From contig JAZKEO010000011.1 of assembly GCA_040386975.1 (NCBI GenBank), positions 1 through 64,000 on the forward strand: DNA of 64,000 bases, in the 5' to 3' direction. The position numbers and the translations under genes were made by a program. The notes under the pieces are model-generated. The model was not told the origin of the DNA and made no database searches. It saw only the letters and a program-made list of their open reading frames with translations. Source of the DNA: M2408 sp040386975 (GTDB taxonomy: Bacteria > Bacteroidota > Bacteroidia > Flavobacteriales_D > Crocinitomicaceae). Shown here piece by piece: positions 37,115 to 45,692 of this stretch. The stretch's first letter is position 1. Every line of letters begins with the position of its first letter.

Positions 37115-38305
37115 ATGAAAGAAGATTATTTACACGCTATTTGGCGCTTAAAACGTTTTCCTGTATCTAATTTATTTCTGACTGATGGAAGGTCATTAAA
37201 AATCAAAAACACAGGGAATCATAATTTAGATGCTGGACCCGATTTTTTTAATGGATCTGTTGAAATCGATGAAATTACCTGGCACGGAAATATTGAAATT
37301 CACGTGAAATCCTCTGATTGGTATTTACACAAACATCAAGTTGACAAAGCGTATTCCAATGTGATTTTACACGTTGTTTTTCAGCACGACAAAGATGTTT
37401 TTATTGGAAAACACAAAATTCCAACGTTAGAATTAAAGCCCCACATTGATATTCAACATTTAGAAAATTACGATAAACTTCTTCAGAATAAAACTTGGAT
37501 TCCTTGTCAAAATTCGCTTCAAGAAATAAATCAAACTGTCATTTCAAAACAAATTGAAAAAGCTTCTTATGCTCGACTGAAACGAAAAAGCAAGCTTTTA
37601 AATCATACTTTTGAAAATCTAAACAGCGATTTATTAGCCTTGTATTTTGAAATTTACGCAAAAGTATTTGGACTGAAAGTTAATACGATTCCATTTATCG
37701 AATTGACAAAACACATTGACTTAAAAACCTTTTGGAAAGTAAATGAAAAACAGCGAGAAATTCTAATTTTGGGAGTAGCAGGATTTTTTCAAGATGAAGT
37801 TCGTTTTCAATTGTTGTCAGAAAAAGTCGAGTGGTCTTATTTGAAAAAGAAATTTTCATTGACCGAAATGGACTTGAGTTCTTGGAAATTCAAAGGACTT
37901 CGACCACCAAGTTTTCCGAATTTAAAACTTACACAATTTGCTGAACTTTGTTCTCAAAAAGATTTTTTTAAGATTCATGAATTAAATCTAAATGAAATTT
38001 TGGCTTTACAAAAAAAGCTTCATTTTTCGCATAATTTTCGTGATAATATATTGATTAATGCGATAATTCCGATTATGTGGTTTCATTTTGAAAGAAGTTC
38101 AGACGAAAAATACAAGGTACTTGCTTTAGAATTATTATCTTTAACTCAAGTAGAAAATAACCAAATCATAAATAAATGGAAAAATTTAGGCATAAAGTGT
38201 AAATCTTCCTTCGAATCGCAAGGATTATTGGAATTAAAAAACGAACTTTGTGCTAAGTCAAAATGTTTATCGTGTAAAATCGGGCTTGAAATTTTGAAAA
38301 AATGA
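37115..38305 (+). CDS. DUF2851 family protein
   Basis: This 396-residue cytosolic protein matches the DUF2851 family seen across Bacteroidota: N-terminal EDYLHAIWRLKRFP, NHNLDAGPDFFNGSVEID, WHGNIEIHVKSSDWYLHKH and NVILHVVFQHD. The C terminus carries a Cys cluster (LCAKSKCLSCKIG), perhaps metal binding. The family has no established function. The gene overlaps the PspC-like gene by 4 bp (ATGA), so both are in one operon. Confidence 0.85.
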   Translation: MKEDYLHAIWRLKRFPVSNLFLTDGRSLKIKNTGNHNLDAGPDFFNGSVEIDEITWHGNIEIHVKSSDWYLHKHQVDKAYSNVILHVVFQHDKDVFIGKHKIPTLELKPHIDIQHLENYDKLLQNKTWIPCQNSLQEINQTVISKQIEKASYARLKRKSKLLNHTFENLNSDLLALYFEIYAKVFGLKVNTIPFIELTKHIDLKTFWKVNEKQREILILGVAGFFQDEVRFQLLSEKVEWSYLKKKFSLTEMDLSSWKFKGLRPPSFPNLKLTQFAELCSQKDFFKIHELNLNEILALQKKLHFSHNFRDNILINAIIPIMWFHFERSSDEKYKVLALELLSLTQVENNQIINKWKNLGIKCKSSFESQGLLELKNELCAKSKCLSCKIGLEILKK

Positions 38306-38538
38306 GAACCATACAAAAAATAATTTTTTTCTTCGAAATGCGTTCCTACGGTGTTTGTGAATGGTGGGCAAGAAAATTGGGGATTAATTCTTCCAAAGTG
38401 AAATTAGGATTTATTTATGCTTCATTTTTGACTTTCGGAACTCCCCTATTTGTTTACTTGGCGATGGCTTGGATTTTAGAAAACAAACATTTTTTCAAGT
38501 TACAACGTAAAAGAAGAACCAGTATTTGGGAATTATAA
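38302..38538 (+). CDS. PspC-domain small membrane protein
   Basis: This 78-residue protein has the PspC-like core: GVCEWWARKLGINSSKVKLGFIYASFLTFGTPLFVYLAMAWIL, here seen as an amphipathic start followed by one or two membrane helices (about residues 35-60). Stand-alone PspC-like proteins are common near DUF2851 in Bacteroidota. It overlaps the upstream stop codon and lies 10 bp before the potassium channel gene. Its precise role is unknown; PspC proteins in other phyla sense envelope stress. Confidence 0.7.
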   Translation: MRTIQKIIFFFEMRSYGVCEWWARKLGINSSKVKLGFIYASFLTFGTPLFVYLAMAWILENKHFFKLQRKRRTSIWEL

Positions 38539-38548
38539 AACTGTTGAA

Positions 38549-39574
38549 ATGATTAGACGCGATTTTCGATTTTTATATAAAATATTTTTCTTCATCGGAT
38601 TGATACTTTTCGGTTTAATGATAGGAACTTCTGGTTATATGCTCATCGAAGGTTGGCGATTTTTGGATGCACTTTACATGAGTGTTATCACCACAACGAC
38701 AGTCGGTTTTGCTGAAATACACGAACTTTCGGACGCAGGAAGAATTTTCACCATGTGCCTGGTTTTCTTAAGTTTTGGTACTTTTGCTTACGCCATAACC
38801 TCACTTACAAAATACATTATTGGTGGAGAATATAAATTTTTTGTTTTAGAGTATAGATTTAATAATAGCCTAAAAAAGATGGATAATCATGTTATAATTT
38901 GCGGATTTGGTCGTGTTGGAAAGCAAGTCGCAGAAGATTTATTGGCACAAAACATTCCAGTTATTGTGATTGAATCTTCAAAAGAAGTTCTTGAGAAAGC
39001 AAATCATTCGAACGATTTTTTAATGATTGAAGGCGATGCCAGTCAAGATGAGATTTTCACAAAAGCGAAAATTGAATCTGCTCGAGCTGTGATTACTTGC
39101 CTTCCAAAAGATGCCGACAATTTGTATGCCGTTTTAGCTTGCAAAGAATTAAAAAAAAATATTACGATCATTTCAAGGGCATCCAATCAACATGCGGTTT
39201 CCAAGTTAAAACGTGCTGGAGCGAGTAATGTCATCATGCCTGATGCAATTGGTGGTTCGCACATGGCTTCTTTAGTTTCAAGTCCTGATGTGATGGAATT
39301 TATGGAAAACATTCAAGCTCAAGGTTTTGAAGGTGTGAACATTGAATCAATTTCTTTCAACGAATTACCGAAAGAATTTCAGAATAAAACCATTAAACAA
39401 TTGGAAGCAAAACGTTTAACAGGAGTTACTATTATTGGCTACAAATCTCCAAAAGGAGAATACATCATCAATCCAGATTGGGAAATTGAAGTTGTTCCAA
39501 ACTCAAAATTATTCGTACTTGGAAACCCAAAACAAATCGCTGAATTTGATAAATTATTTGAATTGAAGCATTGA
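38549..39574 (+). CDS. Potassium channel protein with TrkA-N (RCK) domain
   Basis: This 341-residue protein has two membrane helices flanking a pore loop (about residues 12-100), then an RCK domain with Rossmann motif VIICGFGRVGKQVAEDLL (about residues 113-130) and a C-terminal TrkA-C part. The predicted selectivity filter reads TTTTVGFAE, where the usual potassium filter is TVGYG or TVGFG, so the second Gly is replaced by Ala. The protein would conduct ions under NAD/nucleotide or ion control through RCK. Family is clear; ion specificity needs caution. It is the third gene in the DUF2851 operon. Confidence 0.88.
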   Translation: MIRRDFRFLYKIFFFIGLILFGLMIGTSGYMLIEGWRFLDALYMSVITTTTVGFAEIHELSDAGRIFTMCLVFLSFGTFAYAITSLTKYIIGGEYKFFVLEYRFNNSLKKMDNHVIICGFGRVGKQVAEDLLAQNIPVIVIESSKEVLEKANHSNDFLMIEGDASQDEIFTKAKIESARAVITCLPKDADNLYAVLACKELKKNITIISRASNQHAVSKLKRAGASNVIMPDAIGGSHMASLVSSPDVMEFMENIQAQGFEGVNIESISFNELPKEFQNKTIKQLEAKRLTGVTIIGYKSPKGEYIINPDWEIEVVPNSKLFVLGNPKQIAEFDKLFELKH

Positions 39575-40836
39575 AAAATAAAATTTCATTTTACAGTTTA
39601 GCTTTAATTTTAATCGTATTTCTTTTTGTGCGATTCTCTTATTTTGAGAACAACGAAAAAAATGGTTACAATGCAACAACATGGGATGCTTTTGGTTATT
39701 ACATGTTTTTACCGAGCGAATTCATCTACGATGATGTAAAAGAACTAAAGTGGATTCCCGAAATCGATTCAACGTATCATGTCACTGGTGGACTTTTATA
39801 CCAAGCTTGTGAAATCGAAGATACAAAAACCTACACCAATAAATATTTCTGTGGAGTAGCAATTATGGAAAGTCCTTTTTTCTTCATCGGACATACTCTT
39901 GCTTACTTAGCAGACGAACCACAAGATGGATTTTCTTGGCCTTATCAATATGCGATTATGTTTGCTGCGATATTTTGGTGCTTTCTTGGTTTTATTGTTC
40001 TTAGAAAAGTATTACTCAAGTTTTTTGATGATAAAATCACTGCTTTAACTTTGCTCTTAATTGCTTTAAGTTCCAATTTAATTCAATATGTTTCCATTGA
40101 TGCAGGAATGAGTCATGCTTATATTTTTCCAATTTATGCTCTAGTTTTGTATTTGACACTAAGTTGGCATGAAAATCCAAAATGGACATCAGCATTTTTT
40201 ATTGGTTTAGTATGTGGATTCGCAATGATTACAAGACCAACTGAATTAATTATCATCTTCATTCCGATTTTATGGGCTACACAAACAAAAGAAGCTAAAA
40301 AAGCCAAATGGAAAATGGTTTTCGAACATAAAAAACATATTTTACTTTGTGTTTTAGGAGGAATACTTGCTCTTTTACCTCAATTATTTTATTGGAAATA
40401 CACAACAGAATCTTTCATGTATGATGTTGGAAGCAAATGGGTTTTCTTTAATCCTTGGTTTCGAGTACTTTTTGGACCTGAAAAAGGTTGGTTTTTATAC
40501 ACGCCAATAGCTATTATAATGATTTTAGGTTTCTTCTTTATGAAAAATCAGCCTTTCAAAAAAGCAGTTCTAACTTTTTGTTTGTTAAATATTTGGATAA
40601 TCATTTCTTGGTCTGACTGGAAATATGGAGCAAGTTATTCCACACGAGCATTGACGCAAAGTTATCCCGTTTTTGCTTTGGCTTTAGCTTCATTTATTCA
40701 ATATGTTTTTGAAAAGAAAAAGCAGAATCTTCTTTATGCTTTAGGTATTCTTTTAATCGTTTTAAATTTCTATCAATTGAATATTTACAATAAAAGCATT
40801 TTAGAGAATTTTTCTCCTTTTTTGGATTTGTTTTAA
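39571..40836 (+). CDS. Multi-pass membrane protein, GT-C glycosyltransferase-like
   Basis: No in-frame ATG exists near the start; the TTG at 39571 overlaps the channel gene's TGA (TTGA arrangement) and begins MKNKISFYSLALILIVFLFV, a good first membrane helix. About ten hydrophobic segments are visible in 421 residues, with an exoplasmic loop after helix 1 containing TTWDAFGYYMFLPSEFIYDD. That DAFGYY motif (Asp-rich first loop) and the overall layout resemble GT-C lipid-linked sugar transferases. Substrate unknown. It is translationally coupled to the upstream gene and converges with the APC permease at 40833, overlapping its end by 4 bp. Confidence 0.6.
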   Translation: MKNKISFYSLALILIVFLFVRFSYFENNEKNGYNATTWDAFGYYMFLPSEFIYDDVKELKWIPEIDSTYHVTGGLLYQACEIEDTKTYTNKYFCGVAIMESPFFFIGHTLAYLADEPQDGFSWPYQYAIMFAAIFWCFLGFIVLRKVLLKFFDDKITALTLLLIALSSNLIQYVSIDAGMSHAYIFPIYALVLYLTLSWHENPKWTSAFFIGLVCGFAMITRPTELIIIFIPILWATQTKEAKKAKWKMVFEHKKHILLCVLGGILALLPQLFYWKYTTESFMYDVGSKWVFFNPWFRVLFGPEKGWFLYTPIAIIMILGFFFMKNQPFKKAVLTFCLLNIWIIISWSDWKYGASYSTRALTQSYPVFALALASFIQYVFEKKKQNLLYALGILLIVLNFYQLNIYNKSILENFSPFLDLF

Positions 40837-42299
40837 GCTTCTTTTCCTTTAAAAAACAAATAATAAACTGGTAATCCCATCCAAATCAAAACGATACTCC
40901 AAACTGTGTCTTGGAAAGTGAAAACAGTTAAACCGACACAAATTACAACAGCAAAAAGTAAATACAAAAGTGGAATAATCGGATAACCAAAAGCTTTGTA
41001 AGGTCTTGGTATATCAGGCATTTTTTTGCGGAGAACAAATAAAGCTGTAATTGTTACTATATAAAACAACATCGAACCAAAAGTGGCAAACTTAATTAAA
41101 ATCTGATAGGAACCTGAAAGACAAAGAATACTTGCCCAAGCACATTGGATCCACAATGCAAAACCTGGAACGCCATTTCTATTCAAGTTTCCTGCCTTTT
41201 TAAAAAATAAATTTTCATTTGACATCGCATAAAACAAACGTGAGCCAGACATAATCAATCCGTTGTTGCAACCAAAAGTCGAAATCATAATCAAAGCTGC
41301 CATCAAATATTGAGCAATATCGCCAAACATCATGTATGCAGCGGAAGTCCCAACGCGACTTTCACTTGCAAATTGAATTCCAGCTTGTGCTACACTTTCT
41401 GTTGACAAAGCAACAGAAGCATCAACAGGAGTTCCTTTTAAAGGCAATAAACCCAAATAAGCGACATTTGCTAAGACATAAAAAATTGTAACGATAAAAG
41501 TTCCTAAAAACAAACTTCTTGGAAGATTTTTTTCCGGATTTCGGATTTCTCCAGCAATGAACGTTACGTTATTCCACGCATCACTCGAAAACAGAGAATT
41601 GATAATCGTTGTTGACAAAGCAATTACAAGTCCCCAAGTGGTTAAACTCGTAATACTCAAAGCCCCAGTTTCAGCATTGACAACTGTTTTTGAAGCTTCC
41701 CATGTATCCGTAAAATTCGCACCAAAAAACCCTGATTTAATACTCACAATGATTCCAATCACGATTAAAATTAACAAAGCAATCAATTTGGAACCAGTAA
41801 ATAAAAGTAAAATGATTTTCCCGTATTGAATTCCTTTTGCATTGAGAAAAGTCAAAAATAAAATCGTACTTACTCCTATCATATTCACATAAGTAACCGA
41901 AATATCTCCAACACTAAAAACGGTTTGAAATAAATCTGGAAAAAATACACCCGTAAAACGTCCAAAGGCTACACCAACAGCGGCAATAACACCCGTTTGA
42001 ATAACTGTAAAAACCGTCCAGCCATAAAGGAAAGAAGTCAATCTCCCGAAAGCTTTTTGAATATAGACAAATTGTCCACCAGCTTGCGGAAACATTGCCG
42101 CTAACTCACCGTAACTCAAAGCTCCAAAAAGCGTTATCACACCCGTTAAAATCCATGTGAATAAAACCCAACCAGAACTTCCTAAGTCTTTGGCCATGTC
42201 CGAACTCACAATAAATATTCCAGAGCCAATCATACTTCCCGCAACAATGAACGTTGCGTCTAAAAGTCCGAGTGATTTTTTTAGTGTTGTCTTTTCCAT
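40833..42299 (-). CDS. APC superfamily amino acid permease
   Basis: This 488-residue protein has twelve hydrophobic segments and the APC signature GSMIGSGIFIVSSDMAKDLG around residues 21-40, then SYGELAAMFPQAGGQFVYIQKAFG (helices 2-3). FGCNNGLIMSGSRLFYAMSNE is in the middle. It looks like an L-type/LAT amino acid transporter without a partner; the substrate cannot be told from sequence alone. It follows another APC permease on the same strand, with a terminator between them. Confidence 0.9.
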   Translation of the reverse strand: MEKTTLKKSLGLLDATFIVAGSMIGSGIFIVSSDMAKDLGSSGWVLFTWILTGVITLFGALSYGELAAMFPQAGGQFVYIQKAFGRLTSFLYGWTVFTVIQTGVIAAVGVAFGRFTGVFFPDLFQTVFSVGDISVTYVNMIGVSTILFLTFLNAKGIQYGKIILLLFTGSKLIALLILIVIGIIVSIKSGFFGANFTDTWEASKTVVNAETGALSITSLTTWGLVIALSTTIINSLFSSDAWNNVTFIAGEIRNPEKNLPRSLFLGTFIVTIFYVLANVAYLGLLPLKGTPVDASVALSTESVAQAGIQFASESRVGTSAAYMMFGDIAQYLMAALIMISTFGCNNGLIMSGSRLFYAMSNENLFFKKAGNLNRNGVPGFALWIQCAWASILCLSGSYQILIKFATFGSMLFYIVTITALFVLRKKMPDIPRPYKAFGYPIIPLLYLLFAVVICVGLTVFTFQDTVWSIVLIWMGLPVYYLFFKGKEA

Positions 42300-42306
42300 A
42301 GGATAT

Positions 42307-42338
42307 AAAAAAAGTCCTGCCTCAATTGAAACAGGACT
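42307..42338 (-). terminator. Terminator between the two APC permease genes
   Basis: On the minus strand arms AGTCCTG and CAGGACT (42338-42332 and 42319-42313) enclose a further self-complementary stretch. A T7 tract follows (42313-42307). It lies just downstream of the 42356-43897 gene. Confidence 0.8.
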
Positions 42339-42355
42339 AATTAAATTATTTTTGA

Positions 42356-43897
42356 TTATTTTTCTTCGTCATCATCATTTAAATTTTCCGAAGCATTTAA
42401 AATTGCATCGTGACCTTTTAACGATTGTTCGAAATTGTAAGCATTTACTTTACTGTGTCTTCTACTGTAAGCGAAATAAACTAAGAATCCTAAACCAGTC
42501 CAAATAAGGAAAGCAACCCATGTTTCTGGTTTCACGAAAAACATCAAACCGATATTAAATGCAGCTCCAAGAACAGAAACAACAGGTAAAAAAGGAGTTC
42601 TAAAAGGTCTTGGTAAATCTGGTTGTTTGATTCTAAGAATTAAAACTGCAATCGAAATCATTGAGAAAGCTAGTAAAGTTCCCATACTACACATTTCCGC
42701 AACTTTATCAATTGGCGTTAAAGATGCAACGATTGAAATGATTAAACCAACAATTAAGGTACTTCTATAAGGCGTTTTAAATTTCTGATGAACCACGCCA
42801 AAGATTTTGTATGGCAATAAACCATCTTTCGCCATTCCTAAGAATACACGTGTTTGACCAAGCATCATTACCAACATTACCGATGTTAAACCAGCTACAG
42901 CAGCTATTGTAATCAAAATTGTTGCCCAAGGCATTCCGATTCCTTCAAACGCTGAAGCAACAGGAGCTTTGATATCCAAATCTTTAAATCCAACCATACC
43001 AGTTAAAACCAAAGAAACGGCGATATATAAAACTGTACAAATAACAAGTGAGGCAATAATTGCGAAAGGAACATCTTTTTTAGGATTGATTGCTTCACCA
43101 GACTGCGTTGAAACGGCATCAAAACCAATGTAAGCAAAGAATACAATACTTGCTGCAGTTAAGACTCCACCAAATCCCCATCCATAATGAGAAACACCAT
43201 CAATTATTTCTTTTTCAGGAATAAAAGGAGTATAGTTTGCCGTATCGATAAAGAAGAATCCAACAAAAATCACAAATAAAACAACTGCTAATTTTAAGAT
43301 TACAATTAAGTTATTTGTTTTTGCAGCTTCTTTAATTCCTTTTACTAAGATTGAAGTTACAACCCAAGTAATCAAAAATGCAGGTAAATTAAATGCAAAA
43401 GATGGAGCTGCCATTCCAGCATCGTGTGCTTTTTGTGCAGCGGTAACTGGATCATTCATCAGCCACATGGGAGGATGTATGCCGCATTGATGCAGGAGTT
43501 TTTCAAAATATCCACTCCAAGCAACAGCAACCGTTGTCGCTCCCATCATGTATTCTAAAATTAAATTCCACCCGATAATCCAAGCGAAAACTTCACCCAT
43601 TGTACCGTAAGAATAAGCGTAAGCACTACCTTCAACAGGTAAAACGGAAGCAAACTCGGCATAACAAAGTGAAGCGAAAAGACAACCTACACCTGCGATA
43701 GCAAAAGCAATTGCTAAAGCTGGCCCTGCGTGATTATGAGCTGCAATTCCTGTTAGAGTAAAAATCCCTCCTCCAATAATAGCTCCAATCCCCAAAGATG
43801 TTAATCCCCATTTGGTCAAAACACGTTTAAGTTCGCTTTTTTTCATGTCTGCCTCAAAGGCACTCATTGGTTTAACTCGCCAATTATTCTTTGCCAT
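42356..43897 (-). CDS. APC superfamily cationic amino acid transporter-like permease
   Basis: This 513-residue permease has 12-14 membrane segments, with GIGAIIGGGIFTLTGIAAHNHAGPAL near residues 38-63 and CYAEFASVLPVEGSAYAYSYGTMGE. IGFDAVSTQSGEAINPKKDVP is typical of the CAT/YfnA group. The C-terminal tail is short and acidic (NDDDEEK). It probably imports or exchanges amino acids; the exact substrate is unknown. A -7-like TATATTTA is at 43934-43927 on the minus strand. Confidence 0.9.
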   Translation of the reverse strand: MAKNNWRVKPMSAFEADMKKSELKRVLTKWGLTSLGIGAIIGGGIFTLTGIAAHNHAGPALAIAFAIAGVGCLFASLCYAEFASVLPVEGSAYAYSYGTMGEVFAWIIGWNLILEYMMGATTVAVAWSGYFEKLLHQCGIHPPMWLMNDPVTAAQKAHDAGMAAPSFAFNLPAFLITWVVTSILVKGIKEAAKTNNLIVILKLAVVLFVIFVGFFFIDTANYTPFIPEKEIIDGVSHYGWGFGGVLTAASIVFFAYIGFDAVSTQSGEAINPKKDVPFAIIASLVICTVLYIAVSLVLTGMVGFKDLDIKAPVASAFEGIGMPWATILITIAAVAGLTSVMLVMMLGQTRVFLGMAKDGLLPYKIFGVVHQKFKTPYRSTLIVGLIISIVASLTPIDKVAEMCSMGTLLAFSMISIAVLILRIKQPDLPRPFRTPFLPVVSVLGAAFNIGLMFFVKPETWVAFLIWTGLGFLVYFAYSRRHSKVNAYNFEQSLKGHDAILNASENLNDDDEEK

Positions 43898-44219
43898 ACA
43901 ACTAGTAATTTTATAATTTAAGTGTGTAAATATACTAATTTTTGTTAATTTCTGATTTTCATCACGATTAATAAAATTTCACTAAGGTGTTTTTGTCATG
44001 GTTTCACTACGTGGCTGCTTCGCGGTTTAAACAAAAACACACGCCAAAAACAAAATTTAAGCTCCTTTTCGGGCGGATTAAAATCCGCCCTTACAAATAT
44101 TTGATATCCAAAGTATCATTTAGAAACTCCAATTTTGATGTGAAAACATTTTTTATTAATTGAATTCCAAAACTCTTTGTTATTTTTACCCTTAAGAAAC
44201 AAAACTGTAATTATTTAGA
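43898..44219. other. 322-bp intergenic region with repeat and hairpin
   Basis: It contains the TATATTTA box for the permease (43927-43934, minus strand) and a repeat-like segment (about 43989-44061) resembling 9613-9661. A perfect 8-bp hairpin GGGCGGAT/ATCCGCCC follows at 44071-44090 with a 4-nt loop. A TATTTTTA box near 44180 may serve the helix-hairpin-helix gene. No coding frame was recognised. Confidence 0.6.
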
Positions 44220-45080
44220 ATGGAAAATCCCTTAGAGTTTTCAAAGCGATCTCGTAAAGCAATTTTATTTTTTGTTTTGTTTTTTCTATTGATTGTTATT
44301 ACTCCAAGAATCATTTTTTTATTCCGTGAACCAAGTGATTTCAAGTTCACTCAGACAGATTTTGAAAAGAAAGTGTTCAAAAAACGGACATTTTCTTATT
44401 CTAACAACTACACTTCCTATTCCAAAAAATCGAAATTCAAAACTCCACCAAAAAAATTTGATCCTAACGAATATTCTCCTTCCGATTGGATGAACTTGGG
44501 AATGAGTCAAAAACAAGCTGATTTAATCATTCGTTTTGGGAAAAGAGGATTTTATTCGGATGAAGATTTGAAAAAAGTGTTTGTTATTTCAGACAAGTTT
44601 TTCGCGGTAATCAAAGATTCCTTGTTTTATCCTGAGAGAAAAGTGTTTGAGAAAACGACTTATACCAAAGAAGTCAAAACAATCAAAATCATTGAATTAA
44701 ACACAGCTTCTGAAGAAGAATTGATGACAATTAAAGGAATTGGACAATTTTTTGCAAAAAACATCATCAAACAAAGAAATGCTTTGGGTGGTTTTATTTC
44801 CAAAAAACAATTACTCGAAGTATGGAAAATGGATGAGGAAAAATTAAGTTTGCTGGATGAATTTATTTCTGTTGACCCGAATTTAATCAAACAAATTAAC
44901 TTAAATTCAGTAACGGCAGAAGAATTAAAAAAACATCCTTATTTTACTTGGAATATTGCAAATTCTATCGTAAAATTGCGAGCCCAAATTGGTTCGTATC
45001 AGAAAATTGAAGATATAAAACGTTCTGTTTTGGTGGATGAGGAATTTTATAATAAGATTAAACCATATTTAAGCCTTTAA
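44220..45080 (+). CDS. Membrane-anchored helix-hairpin-helix (ComEA-like) protein
   Basis: This 286-residue protein has one N-terminal membrane helix (AILFFVLFFLLIVITPRIIF, residues 14-33), a basic linker, and three segments with helix-hairpin-helix character: SDWMNLGMSQKQADLIIRF, LNTASEEELMTIKGIGQFFA and LNSVTAEELKKHPYFTWNIA. The second carries the ComEA-type IKGIG hairpin. Such proteins bind DNA non-specifically; a role in DNA uptake is possible but not shown. The gene is 11 bp before apt, so the two share a transcript. Confidence 0.8.
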   Translation: MENPLEFSKRSRKAILFFVLFFLLIVITPRIIFLFREPSDFKFTQTDFEKKVFKKRTFSYSNNYTSYSKKSKFKTPPKKFDPNEYSPSDWMNLGMSQKQADLIIRFGKRGFYSDEDLKKVFVISDKFFAVIKDSLFYPERKVFEKTTYTKEVKTIKIIELNTASEEELMTIKGIGQFFAKNIIKQRNALGGFISKKQLLEVWKMDEEKLSLLDEFISVDPNLIKQINLNSVTAEELKKHPYFTWNIANSIVKLRAQIGSYQKIEDIKRSVLVDEEFYNKIKPYLSL

Positions 45081-45091
45081 ATAAAAAAAAG

Positions 45092-45619
45092 ATGTTAGAA
45101 CAAGAAATTAAAAATGTAATCAGAGACGTGCCAAATTTCCCAATTGAGGGAATTATTTTCAAAGATATCACGCCAATCATGATGAATCCTGCTTTGTCAC
45201 AAAAAATAATCGATCGTCTTTACGATTTATACAAAGATAAAAACATAGATAAAGTTGCTGGAATTGAAAGTCGTGGTTTTTTATTTGGTTATCCTTTAGC
45301 AATCAAATTGGGTGTTCCCTTTATTTTAATTCGTAAAAAAGGAAAATTACCGTACAAAAAAACGTCTTTTGACTACAATTTAGAATATGGTTCAGCAACA
45401 ATTGAAATTCACACAGACGCTATCGAAAAGGGTGAAAACATATTAATTCACGATGATTTACTTGCAACTGGCGGTTCGGCTGGAGCTGCTGCAGAATTAG
45501 TGAAATTATGTGGTGGAAATGTTGCTGGATTTAACTTTCTTGTTGGACTAAACTTTTTAGATGGCGACAAAAAATTAAATGCTTATTCAGAGAATATTGT
45601 CAGCTTGGTGAATTATTGA
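45092..45619 (+). CDS. apt: Adenine phosphoribosyltransferase
   Basis: This 175-residue purine-salvage enzyme converts adenine and PRPP to AMP. It has the family start IRDVPNFPIEGIIFKDITP, the flexible-loop region AGIESRGFLFGYPLA, RKKGKLPYK, and the PRPP-binding motif ILIHDDLLATGGSAGAA. Length fits. It is the last gene before a strong terminator and is cotranscribed with the ComEA-like gene. Confidence 0.96.
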   Translation: MLEQEIKNVIRDVPNFPIEGIIFKDITPIMMNPALSQKIIDRLYDLYKDKNIDKVAGIESRGFLFGYPLAIKLGVPFILIRKKGKLPYKKTSFDYNLEYGSATIEIHTDAIEKGENILIHDDLLATGGSAGAAAELVKLCGGNVAGFNFLVGLNFLDGDKKLNAYSENIVSLVNY

Positions 45620-45641
45620 TGGGTTAAATCTAGAATAAAAT

Positions 45642-45685
45642 AAACTCTTTTTCTTTTACAACGGAGAGCAAAAGAAAAAGAGTTT
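45642..45685. terminator. Bidirectional terminator between apt and the PKD protein gene
   Basis: A 16-bp perfect stem (45642-45657 with 45670-45685, core AAACTCTTTTTC/GAAAAAGAGTTT) has a 12-nt loop. It lies between convergent genes. The T-runs are within the arms rather than after them, so efficiency is uncertain. Confidence 0.7.
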
Positions 45686-45692
45686 GTATAAT

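Noticed and set aside
44071..44090. GGGCGGAT hairpin as an intrinsic terminator
   Set aside because: No T-run follows on either strand and it lies between divergently transcribed genes, so a repeat hairpin is more likely.
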